The notes: generated by a model from the sequence alone, not told the origin. DNA of 64,000 nt from Talpa occidentalis (GCF_014898055.3 NW_023605305.1:112068734-112132733); one strand, 5' to 3'; numbered from the stretch's first letter, positions 23,599-34,869 are shown. Made by a program: numbers and translations.

Positions 23599-24256
23599 CT
23601 GTGAAAGACAAACACTCAGTCCTCATCTCAAAGGCCACTTGCAGCAGCGACAGCCCCAGATCAGACACCATCTTGCTTTTTCTCTTGAGAACAAAAGATT
23701 GTGCTTCCCGTTTCCCATAAAAGATGGTGCTTTCCTGTTTCCTGCTCCTTTCTCTGCCTACTCTGGCTCCGGGGCACACCTCTTGGGGAGGCCTTTCTGG
23801 TGAGCCTGGCTTTCTCAGTCAGCGGATGCTCGTGGATCGCATGGACTTCTGGATCTTAACTTCAGCCCTAAGGAAGCTTTGGAAGTACTCAGGGTTGGCT
23901 ATAGGCATTCAGAGAAGAAACCGCTAGACCTTGTGAGAGACTGGCAACCCTAAAACTCTGCAGATCCTGCTGGAATGGCCGGGGGGTATAGTCTGGATGC
24001 TTCATGTGGTGAGAACTACAGTGTAGCTTGTGCCAATATTGGGGGGGAATATTCAGTAGCTATAGCTCCTAGTGTAGCAGTAGGATGAAAGAGGTTTCTT
24101 TCCAGGCATTCATGAACTACAATGAGGTCTAAGAAGAGGCTTATAACGGGTCTAAGAATCTCCTGAAATGGCATGCCCCAATCAGTGGCTATTCCTTTGG
24201 GAGCAATGATTCTCAAAGAGACCTAGGCCCACAAAACGGTTAAGAATTCCCATGCC

Positions 24257-25608
24257 GGTGGTATTGGAACAAGAACAGACACATAGACCAATGGAATCGA
24301 ATAGAAAATCCAGAAATAAACCCACAGATTTATGATCAACTAATCTTTGACAAAGGAGCAAAGACTACGCATTGGAGCAAAAAAAGTTTGTTCAATAAAT
24401 GGTGCTGGGAAAACTGGGTCGCTACATGCAAAAGAATGAAGCTTGACTACCACCTAACACCATGCACAAAAACCAACTCAAAATGGATTAAAGAACTAGA
24501 CATAAGACCTGAAACCATAAAATACATAGAAGGAAATATAGGCGAAACACTACGGGATTTGCACATCAAAGACATCTTTACAGACACATCACCCAAAGCA
24601 GTGATAGTGAAGGCAAAGATAAACAGCTGGGACTACATCAAATTAAAGAGCTTCTGCACAGCAAAAGAGACAATAACAAAAACAAAGAGAAACCCCACCG
24701 ACTGGGAGAACATTTTTGCACCCAACACTAATGATAAAGGACTGATCACAAAAATCTGCAAAGAGCTGATGAGACTCAACAACAACAAAGAAAATAATCC
24801 AGTCAAAAAATGGGCAGAAGAGCTAAAAAGAAACTTCTCTGAAGAGGAAATGCAAATGGCCAACAGGCATATGAAAAAATGTTCAACATCACTTGTCATC
24901 AGGGAAATGCAAATCAAAACTACCATGAGATACCATCTTACACCAGTGAGAATGGCACATATTAAAAAAACTAGCAACAACAAATGTTGGTGACTTTGTG
25001 GAGAAAAAGGAACTCTTCTGCACTGTTGGTGGGAGTGCAAACTGCTCCAACCACTAAGGAGAGCTGTGTGGAGATTCCTCAACCTACTAAACATAGAGCT
25101 TCCATAGGATCCAGAAATTCCACTCCTAGGTATTTACCCAAATGACACAGAAACTTTAATTCCAAAGGGCACCTGCACCCCTATGTTTATAGCAGCACTG
25201 TTTACAATAGCTAAGCTTTGGAAACAACCCAAATGCCCAAAAATAGATGACTGGATCAAGAAGATGTGGTCCATATACACCATGGAATATTACTCAGCAT
25301 TCAAAAAAGATAAACACATGCAATTTGCAGCAACATGGATGGCGCTGGAAGGGATCATGCTCAGCGAAATAAGCCAGAAAGAAAAAGGAAAATACCGGAT
25401 GGTCTCCCTCATAGCAGGAATCTAGAAAACTTAAATAAGGGACCAGGAAAAAGAATAACTATAAGAAAGAAAATATCAAAATCAACAAACAACTATGAAC
25501 CAGAGACACTCTATGGGGGGTGGGGGGCGGGGAAAGGAGGGATTGGGGTCAAAATAAGGGGGTTGTAATTGCATGGGGAATATAAAAATAACATTTAAAT
25601 TTTAAAAA
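24257..25608 (+). mobile_element. Young 5'-truncated L1, antisense within TRIM45 intron 2
   Basis: About 1.35 kb covering the ORF2 C-terminal part, 3' UTR and A-rich tail. It is bounded by 12-bp perfect target-site duplications AATTCCCATGCC (24245-24256 and 25609-25620). Low decay and intact duplications suggest a fairly recent insertion. The 3' UTR is G-rich (run at about 25516-25535), as in L1s generally. Confidence 0.93.
24388..24993 (+). pseudogene. L1 ORF2 C-terminal remnant
   Basis: Open for 201 codons with L1 ORF2 features: KWCWENW start, a lysine-rich thumb-side region, and SNNKCW at the end. There the original frame meets TGA, probably from a CpG change. A further in-frame TAG follows near 25106. 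The reverse transcriptase and endonuclease parts are absent because of 5' truncation, so it is not functional. Confidence 0.88.
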
Positions 25609-26257
25609 AATTCCCATGCCAGGACCGGGGTGAACCTAGGATACACTCTTCCCGTCAGGACTGAACTGTCAATGTATGCTTGGATAACATGCTTCCTTAA
25701 GGACCAAAACACTGGTCAAAAGGAATCATCTTTCCCTCTGCGAAGTGAAATGCCTACCCTATTCTTTTAAATGCCAGTGATAGTGAACTAAAAAGGGGAT
25801 AGAAGAAAGTAATCTTATCTTCCTCGCTCCTCGAAAGCCCCTTCAGAACTTGTTATCTGTAGCCTGGGCCTGCCACGCTCCTCCCTGCGCAGGTGGGATT
25901 CGCCCTGTCCTGAAGTTTAAGCTGCCACCTGCTCTGGGCCCCATCTCTAAGATGTTCTGTCATCTTAGAGAAACAGCACAATCCTTGCGTTCCTTGGCAG
26001 TTACTATTTTTTTTTTCAAATTGGAAAAGGTTCGTGGCTCACCCCTGCACAGGACATCCACTGTATCAACCCAAACAAACCCGAAGGAAGAGGGAGGGGT
26101 CGCTATCCTAGTAGGACTAGTAAGTCTCCTCTTGGCCAACTGGCCAGCAGGGAGCTCTCCCTGGCTGGCTGAAGGCCCTAGCCAGAAGGGCCACAGATCT
26201 CACAGGCCAAGCCCCTGTGTGCTGCTCTCTCAGTGCCAGAGGGCAATGTCTGCCTAC

Positions 26258-26991
26258 CTTCTCCTTGGAGGACACACTTGGCTGGGTCGACCACTTTGGT
26301 ATTGATGGCTCCGTAAACTTCATAGCCTCGGCACCGGCCTGCTTTCTCCTGGGGGGAGAAGCATATCTTATCGTTCACTCCCGTCTGGGTGCTGTATTCA
26401 ACTTTGTTCAGCTTAGTGAGCCGCTCTACCACCACCCCCTTGGTGATGAGGATCTCCAAGTCTGAGCCACTGGTCAGCAGGTGCTCGGTGAACTCCACTC
26501 CGGTCCGCATGTCTGCCAGCAGCTGCTCCAGCTGTGCCTTCTGCAGCTGCAGCGAGTTCTCCTTTTGGATCCGTATGCCTTCCAGCTGCTGCAGCAGCTT
26601 GTCCCGATGTTCTTCAATGGCCTTGATGTAGCCTTCAGAGAAGGTGCGGACGTCGGCTGCCACGGCCTCCACTCGCTCCTGGAGGGCACTGTTTGTCCCT
26701 TTGATCTGTGCCAGCGCTTCCTCGAGGGCCTCCACGTGGGGTTGGGTGTCTTTGAGGAGCTCCCGCACCGTGTCCCCGTGCTTGTGGATGACATTGCTGG
26801 TGAAGTCATAGGGGTGTTCCCGGTGCTCACCCACCACGCAGTCCCGGCACACGGGCTGGTCGCAGAGCTCACAGAACAACCTCAGCTCCTCCGCGGGGTG
26901 TGCAGGGCACAGGATGGGCTTCCCAACCCGGCTGTAGCCTTTTAAATCTTTCAGGTCCACCATGGTGTGGTAAGTCGTTTTCTTCTGCCGC
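26258..26991 (-). CDS. TRIM45: TRIM45 exon 2, B-box 2 and coiled coil
   Basis: The longest exon, 244 codons plus split codons at both ends. It runs from RQKKTTYHTMVDLKDLKGY through B-box 2 (KPILCPAHP... FCELCDQPVCRDC ... EHREH, about residues 187-228). A long heptad-rich coiled coil follows to about residue 345 (EALAQI, RDKLLQQLE, LQLQKAQLEQLL). The end leads into the filamin-type repeat (CVLQGE). Acceptor CTCTCAG, donor G|GTAGGC. B-box and coiled coil in TRIM proteins serve oligomerisation and substrate choice. Confidence 0.98.
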
Positions 26992-28638
26992 CTGAGAGCA
27001 GAGGCAGAAAGAGGTTAGGGAACAATTCGAGCTGGGAGACAGTCTGGCAGTTTTAAGAGCAGGGGCTCTGAAGTCCAACAAATCTGAGGTCAGTTGCTCC
27101 CTCTAACCTCCCCCTGGCCACCCCATCTCGTGATTCCAGTTCCCCGGCTGTACATGGGGACAGCATCTTCCGGACAGGGCCATGGTACAGCGTCCGTGAC
27201 AGTGGACGAGGGCTTGCTGGCTTGGGACATGGCTCCATTACAGTGTAGCAGCTAGACCCTAGAACTCTCCCCAAAGAGTGAATTTGGTAAGTTTAGACAA
27301 GACCCACAGCCTACTCTTACAAGCTAGAGGAAAGAGCATGGTGCAAGCCAGCACTGAAGAGAGAGAAACGGTGCCGGGTGGCGTGGTACCAAGCCCAGGC
27401 AGTTGAAGAGCAGTTAGCTGGCCGCAGCAGGAACTCTTCCCCAGCGTTCCTCTAAGATTCTGGCAAAGCATTTCCCGCCCCTGATGCCTCTGTTACCCAA
27501 AGCGGCAAGCTAGAATTTTCTTCAATGAGAATTATACACATTTTAGAAGTATTTCACTGAAGTCAAGTCAGTGAATCAAAGCTTTTTTTAATTCTACTTT
27601 CTGTGTACCTCAAGAGATTCAGGGGGATCCCTAAGAAACCACAGTGACTAGTCAAGAGTCACTGTTAGCACTGCAGCAACTTGAAACTTATGTGTCTGTT
27701 CTGGCACCAGAAGAGTGGCTGTAGAGAAAACAGGGTCAGCTGTTTAGCTCGCAGCAAGGCAGACAGACTATCATATAATCACAAGTTAAAAATAGAAAGA
27801 CTGAAGACTTCTCATTTGCTCTGTTGGTGAGGTCAGACAAGACATGGAAGGCAGAATTTTAAAAGTATTTTAAACTAATCCTAAAACTCTGCTCATTTTA
27901 TATCTGATGACCTGGCGTAAGAGGGTAGAGACGAGGCAGAGATCTGTTCATGTGACAAGCTGCCCATCAAATACCATAAAAGACATAACCTGAACCCCTG
28001 TTAGCACCAACCAGCCTACCTTTCCAACTCCAGAGGAACTCTAGAGGTTTGCACAAGGCAAAGTCTGGGGTGGGGTCCCCCCAGTCCCCAGTCACTACTC
28101 TGCATAGAGAAGGCAGCAGCCATTAATAGAAAGAGCACAGAATGTAATCAGAAGATCTGGATTTTAAATTGTTTTGTTACATACTTACCAGCTGTGGGAC
28201 CTAGGCAAATCATACGATATTGCTGAACTTCAGCTTCCTCAAATAAACAGGGGTGAACACTGCCTACTTTTGTGAGTTGCAAGGATCAAATGAGATCAAG
28301 GGCAGAGGCTATACTACTGAATTCATTCTCCTGTTTCTCCAGCACCCAGTACAATTATCCACTATCCAAGTGGACTGACGATCCAAAGAAAATGTGAATG
28401 TGCTTTGTAAATGGAAAGGGACTATGCAAACCTTTGTTGCTATAACCAGGGGTATTATAAAAGCCTCCAGGGCTTCACCACTGGTCTGAGTATTTGCTCT
28501 CCCATCGTCTATTAATCGTTGACCTTCCGTGGCATTTGAAAAAGCTTTCCTTTCCATCTGCTCGCCAAGGGCTTTCTGTCTTGACACCTCTCTGTATTCC
28601 ACTCTTAAGCCACACCAGGTGGGGTAACCCGTCTTTAC
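26992..28638 (-). other. TRIM45: TRIM45 intron 1 with a MIR
   Basis: 1.65 kb. A plus-oriented MIR remnant lies at about 28130-28350 (CAGCTGTGGGACCTAGGCAA, GTGAGTTGCAAGGATCAAAT). No other gene seen. Confidence 0.8.
28130..28350 (+). repeat. MIR SINE
   Basis: Contains the MIR order: AGAGCACAGAATG, CAGCTGTGGGACCTAGGCAA, TCAGCTTCCTCA, GTTGCAAGGATCAAATGAG, CAGCACCCAGTAC. Confidence 0.7.
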
Positions 28639-29126
28639 CTATGAGCCTGGCAGCAGAAGTGGCAGAGATTGGCTTTGCAGGTCTGACACCTCTTCTCCAC
28701 CTCCCTGTCGCTGCACAGGTCACACACCAGGCCCTGGCCTTCCCCACGCAGGCTCTCCAGCATCACGTCATTCATGGCCAGGTGGTCTATGGTTAGAGCC
28801 TTCACGCCACCCTTGGGCAGGTCCACCTGAGCGTCACATACCGGACAGAGGATGCCGATCTGCGGCTTTAGCGCGGGTGGCTTGACGTCCTGGAATATGG
28901 ACCCCTCCGAGCTCGTGTCCGAGTCTCCCCCTCGCATGTCCACTACCGAGAAGGGCTCCAGCTGCTCCAGACACTTGGTGCACACTGTGTGCAAGCAGGG
29001 CAAGAGCCTGGGGGCCTTGAAAAGCCCCATGCACAAAGGGCAGTGAGTCTTGCCCGAGCTCCCGGGTGCGGTCCCACCGGGGAGCTTGCCCATGAAGGCC
29101 AGCAGCGGCTTCCTGCTCTCGGACAT
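28639..29126 (-). CDS. TRIM45: TRIM45 exon 1, start codon, RING finger and B-box 1
   Basis: TRIM45 is a RING-type E3 ubiquitin ligase of the TRIM family, reported to dampen MAPK-dependent and NF-kB transcription. This exon starts at ATG (29126-29124) with MSESRKPLLAFMG, the expected N terminus. The RING has C29/C32, C44-x-H46, C49/C52 and a second pair in ILCPVCDAQ, with a TRIM45-specific acidic insert (GGDSDTSSEGS) between. B-box 1 starts at about C135/C138 (LVCDLC) and runs past CQTC, LCHFCC and H162. Ends with AG of an arginine codon at donor GTAAAG. The six exons total 1743 nt, giving 580 residues, the length I recall for the human protein. No frameshift or lost zinc ligand is visible. 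Confidence 0.98.
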
Positions 29127-29583
29127 GCTCCCCGCGCTCGCGCCCAGTATCAGAAAAGGCCAGGGGTGCTTCTATAATGAAGTAGCCGTGATTAAGCCCC
29201 CCCGGAGAGGACGTTTCCAGAGCTCGAGCAGAGACCATGGGAGCTCTCTCGCGGGCAAATCAAAGGGCGAAAGGGAACCACCCGCAGATCTGCTCAGGAG
29301 GGTCCCCTCTCCGCGGCTTCCCATACCAGACGCGCACGCCCCCCCGTCCCCCCAGGCCCCCAGCCCCCCGCCCCGGGCACGGCCAGGTCTCGGGCCAGCC
29401 CCGCGCCCCCACGACGACCCCCTCCCGCCGCCCCCGGCCCCGCGCCCGACGCGCGACAAGTGCCGCCCCCGCCCCGCGTGACGAGGCCGGGCCGCCCGCG
29501 CCTCCCTCCGCCCGGCCCGCCGCGCCAGGGGGCTCCGCGCCGGCCGCGCCCGCCCCGGCCCCGGCGCGCGTCACTCAGCGAGT

Positions 29584-29588
29584 CCAAT
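29584..29588 (+). promoter_or_regulatory. TRIM45: CCAAT box
   Basis: GTCCAATCA in the CpG island, an NF-Y-like context. Confidence 0.45.
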
Positions 29589-29857
29589 CACCGTCGAGGG
29601 GGCCGGGCGCCGCCGCCCTGCCGAGGGCCGGCCCGGGCAGCCTCTGCGCTCCGCAAGCCCCACATCTTCGCCCGCCCGCATGGCCCGGAGGGGCGGGCTC
29701 GCCGGGGCCTGGAGGCGGGGCGGCCGCGCGGCGGGAGGCGCACCAGGCCGCGAGCCAGCGGCGCGGGCCGGCGGCGTCACCCTACGCGGGGCCGCCCCTT
29801 TCGTCGTCGCTGTGGCGACCTGCCCCCGGCCGCAGGGACGGCCCCCGGCGCTCTCGG

Positions 29858-29862
29858 ATTGG
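29858..29862 (-). promoter_or_regulatory. TRIM45: CCAAT box
   Basis: CGGATTGGCCA, an inverted CCAAT in the NF-Y-like context on the TRIM45 strand. Confidence 0.5.
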
Positions 29863-29889
29863 CCACGGGAGCCCACATCGGGCTCTCCC

Positions 29890-29894
29890 ATTGG
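29890..29894 (-). promoter_or_regulatory. TRIM45: CCAAT box
   Basis: CCCATTGGCGGG, a second inverted CCAAT 32 bp from the previous one. That is about three helical turns, a spacing seen in NF-Y promoters. Confidence 0.5.
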
Positions 29895-29934
29895 CGGGTG
29901 GTGCCGTCAGTCGGCCCCGCGCGGCGCAGAGCTT

Positions 29935-29948
29935 GCTGGGAGTTGTAG
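29935..29948 (-). promoter_or_regulatory. TRIM45: ZNF143/THAP11-type promoter element
   Basis: Plus strand GCTGGGAGTTGTAG is the reverse complement of CTACAACTCCCAGC, matching the ACTACAA(T/C)TCCCAGC element bound by ZNF143 at many CpG-island promoters. Confidence 0.65.
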
Positions 29949-30300
29949 GAAGCGGCGTTTTCCGGGGCCGGAGGCCTCCGGCGGGCGGCGCGTCACTGCG
30001 CGCGCCGGCGACGGGCGGCCCTTGGGTCTCTCCAGTTTATTTCAGTTTCCGAGTTGCCCGGGCTCGGCTTGCGGGGGGCCGGCGCTCGCTCGGGGGCTCA
30101 TCACCAGACCCGTCACTGGCTTTTCCCGGGGGCTAGGGGTCCCCCAGGGCCGGGTGCTGGGACCCTGGCATTGGCCTGGGCCCAGCCGCCTGGGGTGGGG
30201 GTGGTCGTGGAGGGGCCTGGGAGAGGGGGGCTGGGCCCCTGCTTCTGGGGGTGCAGAAGTCGTGGCCTCACCCCTCTGGGCCGTGCGTGCCGGCGACCTA

Positions 30301-31560
30301 AGGGTTAACCGTGTCACCCAGAACGCTGCGCTCAGGTGCAGCAGCAAAGGAGCGAGTGCGCCCCGCTGAGTTTATCAGCCCATTGGGGGGCCGCAGCTGT
30401 CACAATGGGGTGGTGCAGGATGTCAAAGAGCCACAAACCCTTTGTGGGCTCACAAGACCATCGGGATGATGAACGCATGAGGCGGCCTTTACTTTGCGAT
30501 GTGTCGCCTCCTTTAAGGTGTCCTTACCACGAGTGCCCTGGCTCGGCTCAGGGGAAAATCCAGATTCCAGAAATCCAGATTCCTGACCCGCCGCGGTCTC
30601 CAGTCCCCTAAGCGAGGCTGGTGTGCCCAGTCACCTCCTGCTGCCTTGTTCACCGCCTGCCTGGCCGGAGCAGCAGCCCTGTCGCTGATGTCTTCTTTAT
30701 CCTATAGGCGCAGTGCCTGGAGCCTGAGTTTCAAAACACAATGTCAGTCTGAAAAACAAAACTTGTTGACTGCAAAATATGAAAAGGAAACTACATTAAA
30801 AAGTTGGAAAGCCTAGCCACTTCCAAAATGTAACATTTCAATGAGTCAAATGCCACTTTTTAAAAATTACATGTCATTTCCAAAACTAAGCATGCCTACA
30901 AAGGTCTGTCTTAAAAGAATTCTTACCTCCATCGCTTCAGACTCTTGTACTTCTCCACGCCTGCTTTGACTCAGAATCTGTGTTCTCCGTTCCTGTGAGC
31001 TGCAGTTAGTGGCAGAAACTGCAGTTGGGTTTGCTATATGTTGTTCCTCTGAACCTCATCCAGCCTCCCTGCTGCTTTGCCCCATCTCTTATTCATGCAC
31101 TCACATTTTGCATGGCAGGTGTCCAGGCTTCTCTTGTTTAAGAAGTACTTTATCATTTCCATGTTCGTTATCCCATTTAATCTTTCAGCAACTCTGAGAT
31201 AACTAAGTTTCAAAGAGGCCTGGTGATAAGCCCGAAGTAACACACCTGAGACTTGAACTCTTAGGATGCCTTGTCTAAGATTCTATCCCAGACACTTATG
31301 CCGTCTCCTTTCCACCTTTGTAAACATGTGATCCCTTATAAACTCAACAGGTAACTGCCTTTAATTGAGAAGAGCAAGACTAGCTGAAGAATTTACTTAG
31401 TTTTTACTTAAAAACCTATGATTCTTCTCTTACCCCTCCCAACTGCCTTCTGTTTCAAAGTTAACCCCTCAAGATCTTTGCTCTGTGTCTAGTGTTCCCT
31501 GCCTCCCCCAAATATTGCTGCTCCTAGATTTTTCAGTCAGTCCTTTCTTAATATTTCTTT
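30301..31560. other. Intergenic DNA right of TRIM45
   Basis: Includes an antisense MIR-like stretch at about 31145-31275. No gene recognised. Confidence 0.6.
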
Positions 31561-31565
31561 CTTCC

Positions 31566-31843
31566 TTTTTTATTTTTTAAAGATTTATTTATTTATGCAT
31601 ACAAGAGCTGGGGTACAGGCCAGAGATGCAGGGTAGGAGGGTGAGAGGATCCACCAGAGACAGAGTTGGGAACAGAACAGGCAGATTGACTGAAATACAC
31701 TGCTGAGGGGAGCAGCAGGTGAGACAGGAGAGGTCTGCTGCGCCTTGTGGGTTGCTCCCTGGCCAGGGATCAAACTCGTGCTGCAGAGGCTGCGGATTGC
31801 TTCATAGTGCGATGCTTAACCCCTTGCGCCACCAGGGAGGCCC
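31566..31843 (-). repeat. tRNA-derived SINE, first of three in a row
   Basis: Minus-strand full-length copy of the GGGGTACAGGCCAGAG subfamily, head ending CACCAGGGAGGCCC. Confidence 0.88.
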
Positions 31844-31848
31844 TATTC

Positions 31849-32140
31849 CTTTTTTTATTTTTTTATTTTTTTGTAAAGATTTATTTATTTATACAAGCAC
31901 TGGGTACAGTCAGAAGCGCGGGAGGGTGAGAGAATTCACCAGAGCCAGAGCGGGGAGCAGAGCAGGCAGAAGGACCGAAGTACACTGCTGAGGGGAGCAG
32001 CGGGCGGCAGGAGAGGTCTGCGCGCCATGTGGGACCCTCCTCCAGTGGCCGGGGAGCAGCCGGGGATCGAACCAGCGCTGCAGAGGCTGCGGGCAGCTTC
32101 GCAACCCAGCGCTCAACCGCTGCGCCACCGGGGAGGCCCC
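31849..32140 (-). repeat. tRNA-derived SINE, second of three
   Basis: Minus-strand copy of the GCACTGGGTACAGTCAGAAG subfamily with little decay. It begins six bases after the previous head. Confidence 0.9.
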
Positions 32141-32147
32141 CTGTTTC

Positions 32148-32434
32148 TTTTTTTAAATAAAGATTTTTATTTATTTTTGTGTAGAAGAACTGGAGTGTAG
32201 GCCAGAGGTGGGTGGGGGAGAGATGAAAGAATTCACTAGAGAGAGAGAGTGGGGAGCAGAATGGGCAAATCTACTGAAATCCACTGTTGAGGGGAGCAGC
32301 AGGTGAAACAGGAGAGGTCTGCTGCGCCATGTGGGTAGCTCCCCAGCTGGGGAGCAATCAGGCTGTTGGGTGGACCACTGTGGTGGTAGCGATGGTAGCG
32401 CTGTGACTTAACCCCTAGACCACCAGGGAAGCCT
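32148..32434 (-). repeat. tRNA-derived SINE, third of three, diverged
   Basis: Minus-strand copy of the TACAGGCC-type subfamily (here GTGTAGGCCAGAGGTG) with a GA-repeat expansion near 32240. Its head carries an unusual internal GTGGTGGTAGCGATGGTAGC stretch. Confidence 0.82.
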
Positions 32435-32842
32435 CTTTCTTCTTTTTTTTAATCCAAGAGTTATAACCAAGCACTGAAGGAGGAAACAGACCCTCCTCCA
32501 CCAACAGCTTTTCACTTATTGTCCTTTGTGACTCTCACTACTACATTTCTCAAGGGTAGTCTCATTTTCTTCTCAGTCATGATCACTGCCTATTGTTTCC
32601 CTCCCCTGAATAAACTCACTTTGACTCCTGTCTCTTATTGAAACTTTTCTCATAGGTCCGAAGTGACCACGTCACTGGCTCTTCCTTAACCTAGAGTCCT
32701 GTAGTATTCACCACTGTCATGAGCCTCTCCGTCCTTAAACCTTACTTCCTTATTGGCTTCTGAAATACTCGACTCTCCTGGGCAGCTTAGATGCTTCTGC
32801 TTTGCTGTTCGCCTTCCTATACTTTATTCCCCACCTTTTCTC

Positions 32843-33549
32843 TCCACGTTTCCTCTTTTTTTAATTTTTTTATTTATTTTTTATATCATTTTTCATTTTT
32901 GCACAATGTATGTATTTTCATCTTGGTTATAGTCCCCATACAATTCCCACCCCCCTTGTTTTGATCCTACTCCCCCCCCTCAAGTGTGCCTCTGGTTTAT
33001 AGTTGCCTGTTGATTTTGATTTTTACTTTCTTGTAGTTATTCATTTTCCTGGTCCCTTATTTAAGTTTTCTAGATTCCTGCTATGAGGGAGACCATCCGG
33101 TATTTTTCTTTTTCTTTCTGGCTTATTTCGCTGAGCATGATCCCTTCCAGCTCCATCCATGTTGCTGCAAATGGCATGAGTTTATCTTTTTTGAATGCTG
33201 AGTAATATTCATTGTGTATATGTACCACATCTTCTGATCCAGTCATCTATTTGTAGCACATATTAAAAAAACTAGCAGCAACCAATGTTGGTGAGTATGT
33301 GGAGAAAAAGGAACTCTTCTGCACTGTTGGTGGGAGTGCAGACTGGTCCAACCACTATGGAGAGCTGTGTGGAGATTCCTCAACCTGCTAAAGATGGAAC
33401 TTCCATACGATCCAGCAATTCCACTCCTAGGTATTTACCCAAAGGACACAATCATGAATTCAAAAGGGCAACTGCACCCCTGTGTTTATAGGAGCACAAT
33501 TTACAATAGCTAAGCTATGGAAACAACCCAAATGTCCACGTTTCCTCTT
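32843..33549 (-). mobile_element. L1 inserted with 5' inversion (twin priming)
   Basis: The L1 3' end lies in minus orientation at 32858-33255 and is followed directly by the adjacent ORF2 segment in plus orientation at 33256-33534. The two pieces meet in L1 coordinates: one ends ACCCAAATG, the other begins about AAATAGATGACTGG. A perfect 15-bp target-site duplication TCCACGTTTCCTCTT brackets the whole (32843-32857 and 33535-33549), so it is a single insertion event. Confidence 0.93.
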
Positions 33550-34200
33550 ATGCAGATGATCCCCAGATCTGCACTTCCGGTACTAACTTTTACCCTGCAT
33601 TTTCCTGACATCTATTACAAATCACACCGAATACGTCCCCTTCACCTTACACCCCACGTGTCTTGAATGTCACTGCTGCTTTGCTCACTGGACTGTGCTC
33701 TCTGAATTTTCCTGTTTTATTCTCTTGACGATATCATCTCCTTCCCCTTCAGCTTGAAACCTTATAGTGCTCCTGGCCTCCTTCCTCTCTTTCCATCTCC
33801 AGGCAGGTACCAGTATCTTTCCATCCCAGCCGCCAATACCTGACTGCAGACTTTTAGGCTGACACAGGACTTTATCACTCTCAACTCGAGTTACAATCGT
33901 CTCTGAGTTATCCCAACACATCACCTTTTCTGGATCACTCCTACACAGTTTTTCCAAATTAATTATAAAACGGTCTAAGTCAGTCTTCATTCTAAATGTT
34001 TCAGTCATTTGTTATCTCTATAGCAAAGCTCTGGATTCCGCAGTAGGTCCACGAGACTGGCCTTTTAGTTATTCCCTCAGCATTGCCAAGCAGGCTTCTT
34101 AATCTTTGCCAATTTTGGCTGCAGAATTCTTCCACTTTTATTATTTAAACCTACCCCTACATCACACCTTCTTCATACTACCTCCTGGAAACCCCCTGTC
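33550..34200. other. Old repeat-like intergenic DNA
   Basis: CT-rich, possibly L2-derived (GATGATCCCCAGATCTGCAC) and split from 32560-32842 by the L1 insertion. Too diverged to assign firmly. Confidence 0.35.
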
Positions 34201-34202
34201 AT

Positions 34203-34485
34203 TTCTTTTTTTTTAAACGATATATCATTATTTTACATCCTTGTTCATTTTTTCTCAATATAGATTTCCCTCCTCAGTTGTGGTTAGCATAGTTTTCCCA
34301 CCACCAAAGCACCCACAGTCCCCACCACAGCCCATGTGTTCTCCCCTATGTTTTTTCCCTTCCCCCTCCCTCCTGGGTGCCTCAGATCTATGATTAGCTT
34401 TCAAGGGTCAGTTTTTAAGTTTGTCTGTCTGATCCTTTGTTTGGTTTCTCTATGTTCCACATATAAACGACACCATTTGGTATTT
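34203..34485 (-). mobile_element. Older L1 3' UTR fragment
   Basis: Antisense L1 3' end: T tract, TTGTTCATTTTTTCTCAATA, then a C-rich segment and GTTCCACATATAAACGACAC. Confidence 0.65.
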
Positions 34486-34600
34486 ATCCAAACATCCTGT
34501 TATTTCAAGGTTTCAGATTTCAAGGTTTCAGAGCTCTAATAGCTCTTTTTTCTACACATTTCACTTTGCCGTTTGTACTACGTTGTAATTTTAAGTGAAT

Positions 34601-34690
34601 TATGTGTGCATATGTGTGTTTATGTACATGTGTGTTTGTGTACATGTAAACACAAATAACACATCATGTGTGTGCACACACACATTCTTC
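34601..34690. repeat. Imperfect TG/TA simple repeat
   Basis: Interrupted TGTGTG/TATG/TACATG units. Confidence 0.7.
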
Positions 34691-34869
34691 ATCTCTCTTT
34701 TGAGATGAAAAGCCCTTGGCAACCAACTATGTCTACACAGCAGGCATCTAATAAAGACTTGTTATTGGCGAGGCGGGGAATTCACACTTCCTGACCCCGG
34801 AGTGCTTCAGCCTTTTTCATGGTTGCACCAGCTACTCGCTCAGCTCAGGACAGCCTGCCCGCTCTTCTC

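Larger units (their letters stand above)
23599..26257 (-). other. TRIM45: TRIM45 intron 2
   Basis: 2.66 kb, half of which is the plus-strand L1 at 24257-25608. The flanks hold no recognisable gene. Confidence 0.85.
29050..30300. promoter_or_regulatory. TRIM45: CpG island, TRIM45 promoter and 5' UTR
   Basis: Very GC-rich and dense in CpG from the TRIM45 start codon rightward, strongest at about 29300-30080. It contains GC boxes (GGGGCGG near 29691 and 29715), three CCAAT elements and a ZNF143-type element. No TATA box is obvious. The transcription start is not determinable by eye. Confidence 0.85.

Noticed and set aside
24388..24993. A host gene encoding a 201-residue basic protein
   Set aside because: It is the C-terminal remnant of L1 ORF2, within an element bounded by target-site duplications.
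26389..26945. Plus-strand open frames across TRIM45 exon 2
   Set aside because: Mirror frames of the real minus-strand exon, leucine-rich because of the antisense of glutamine and lysine codons.
29460..29948. 162-codon arginine/proline-rich frame
   Set aside because: Same GC-composition effect. No splice sites or family resemblance.
29237..30136. 299-codon plus-strand open frame in the CpG island
   Set aside because: Low-complexity proline/arginine/alanine composition, overlapping long frames on both strands, and position over the TRIM45 promoter. GC-rich DNA lacks stop codons, so this is an artefact.
31566..32434. tRNA genes
   Set aside because: The tRNA-like heads are parts of SINEs, with no intact cloverleaf or anticodon context expected of a working tRNA.
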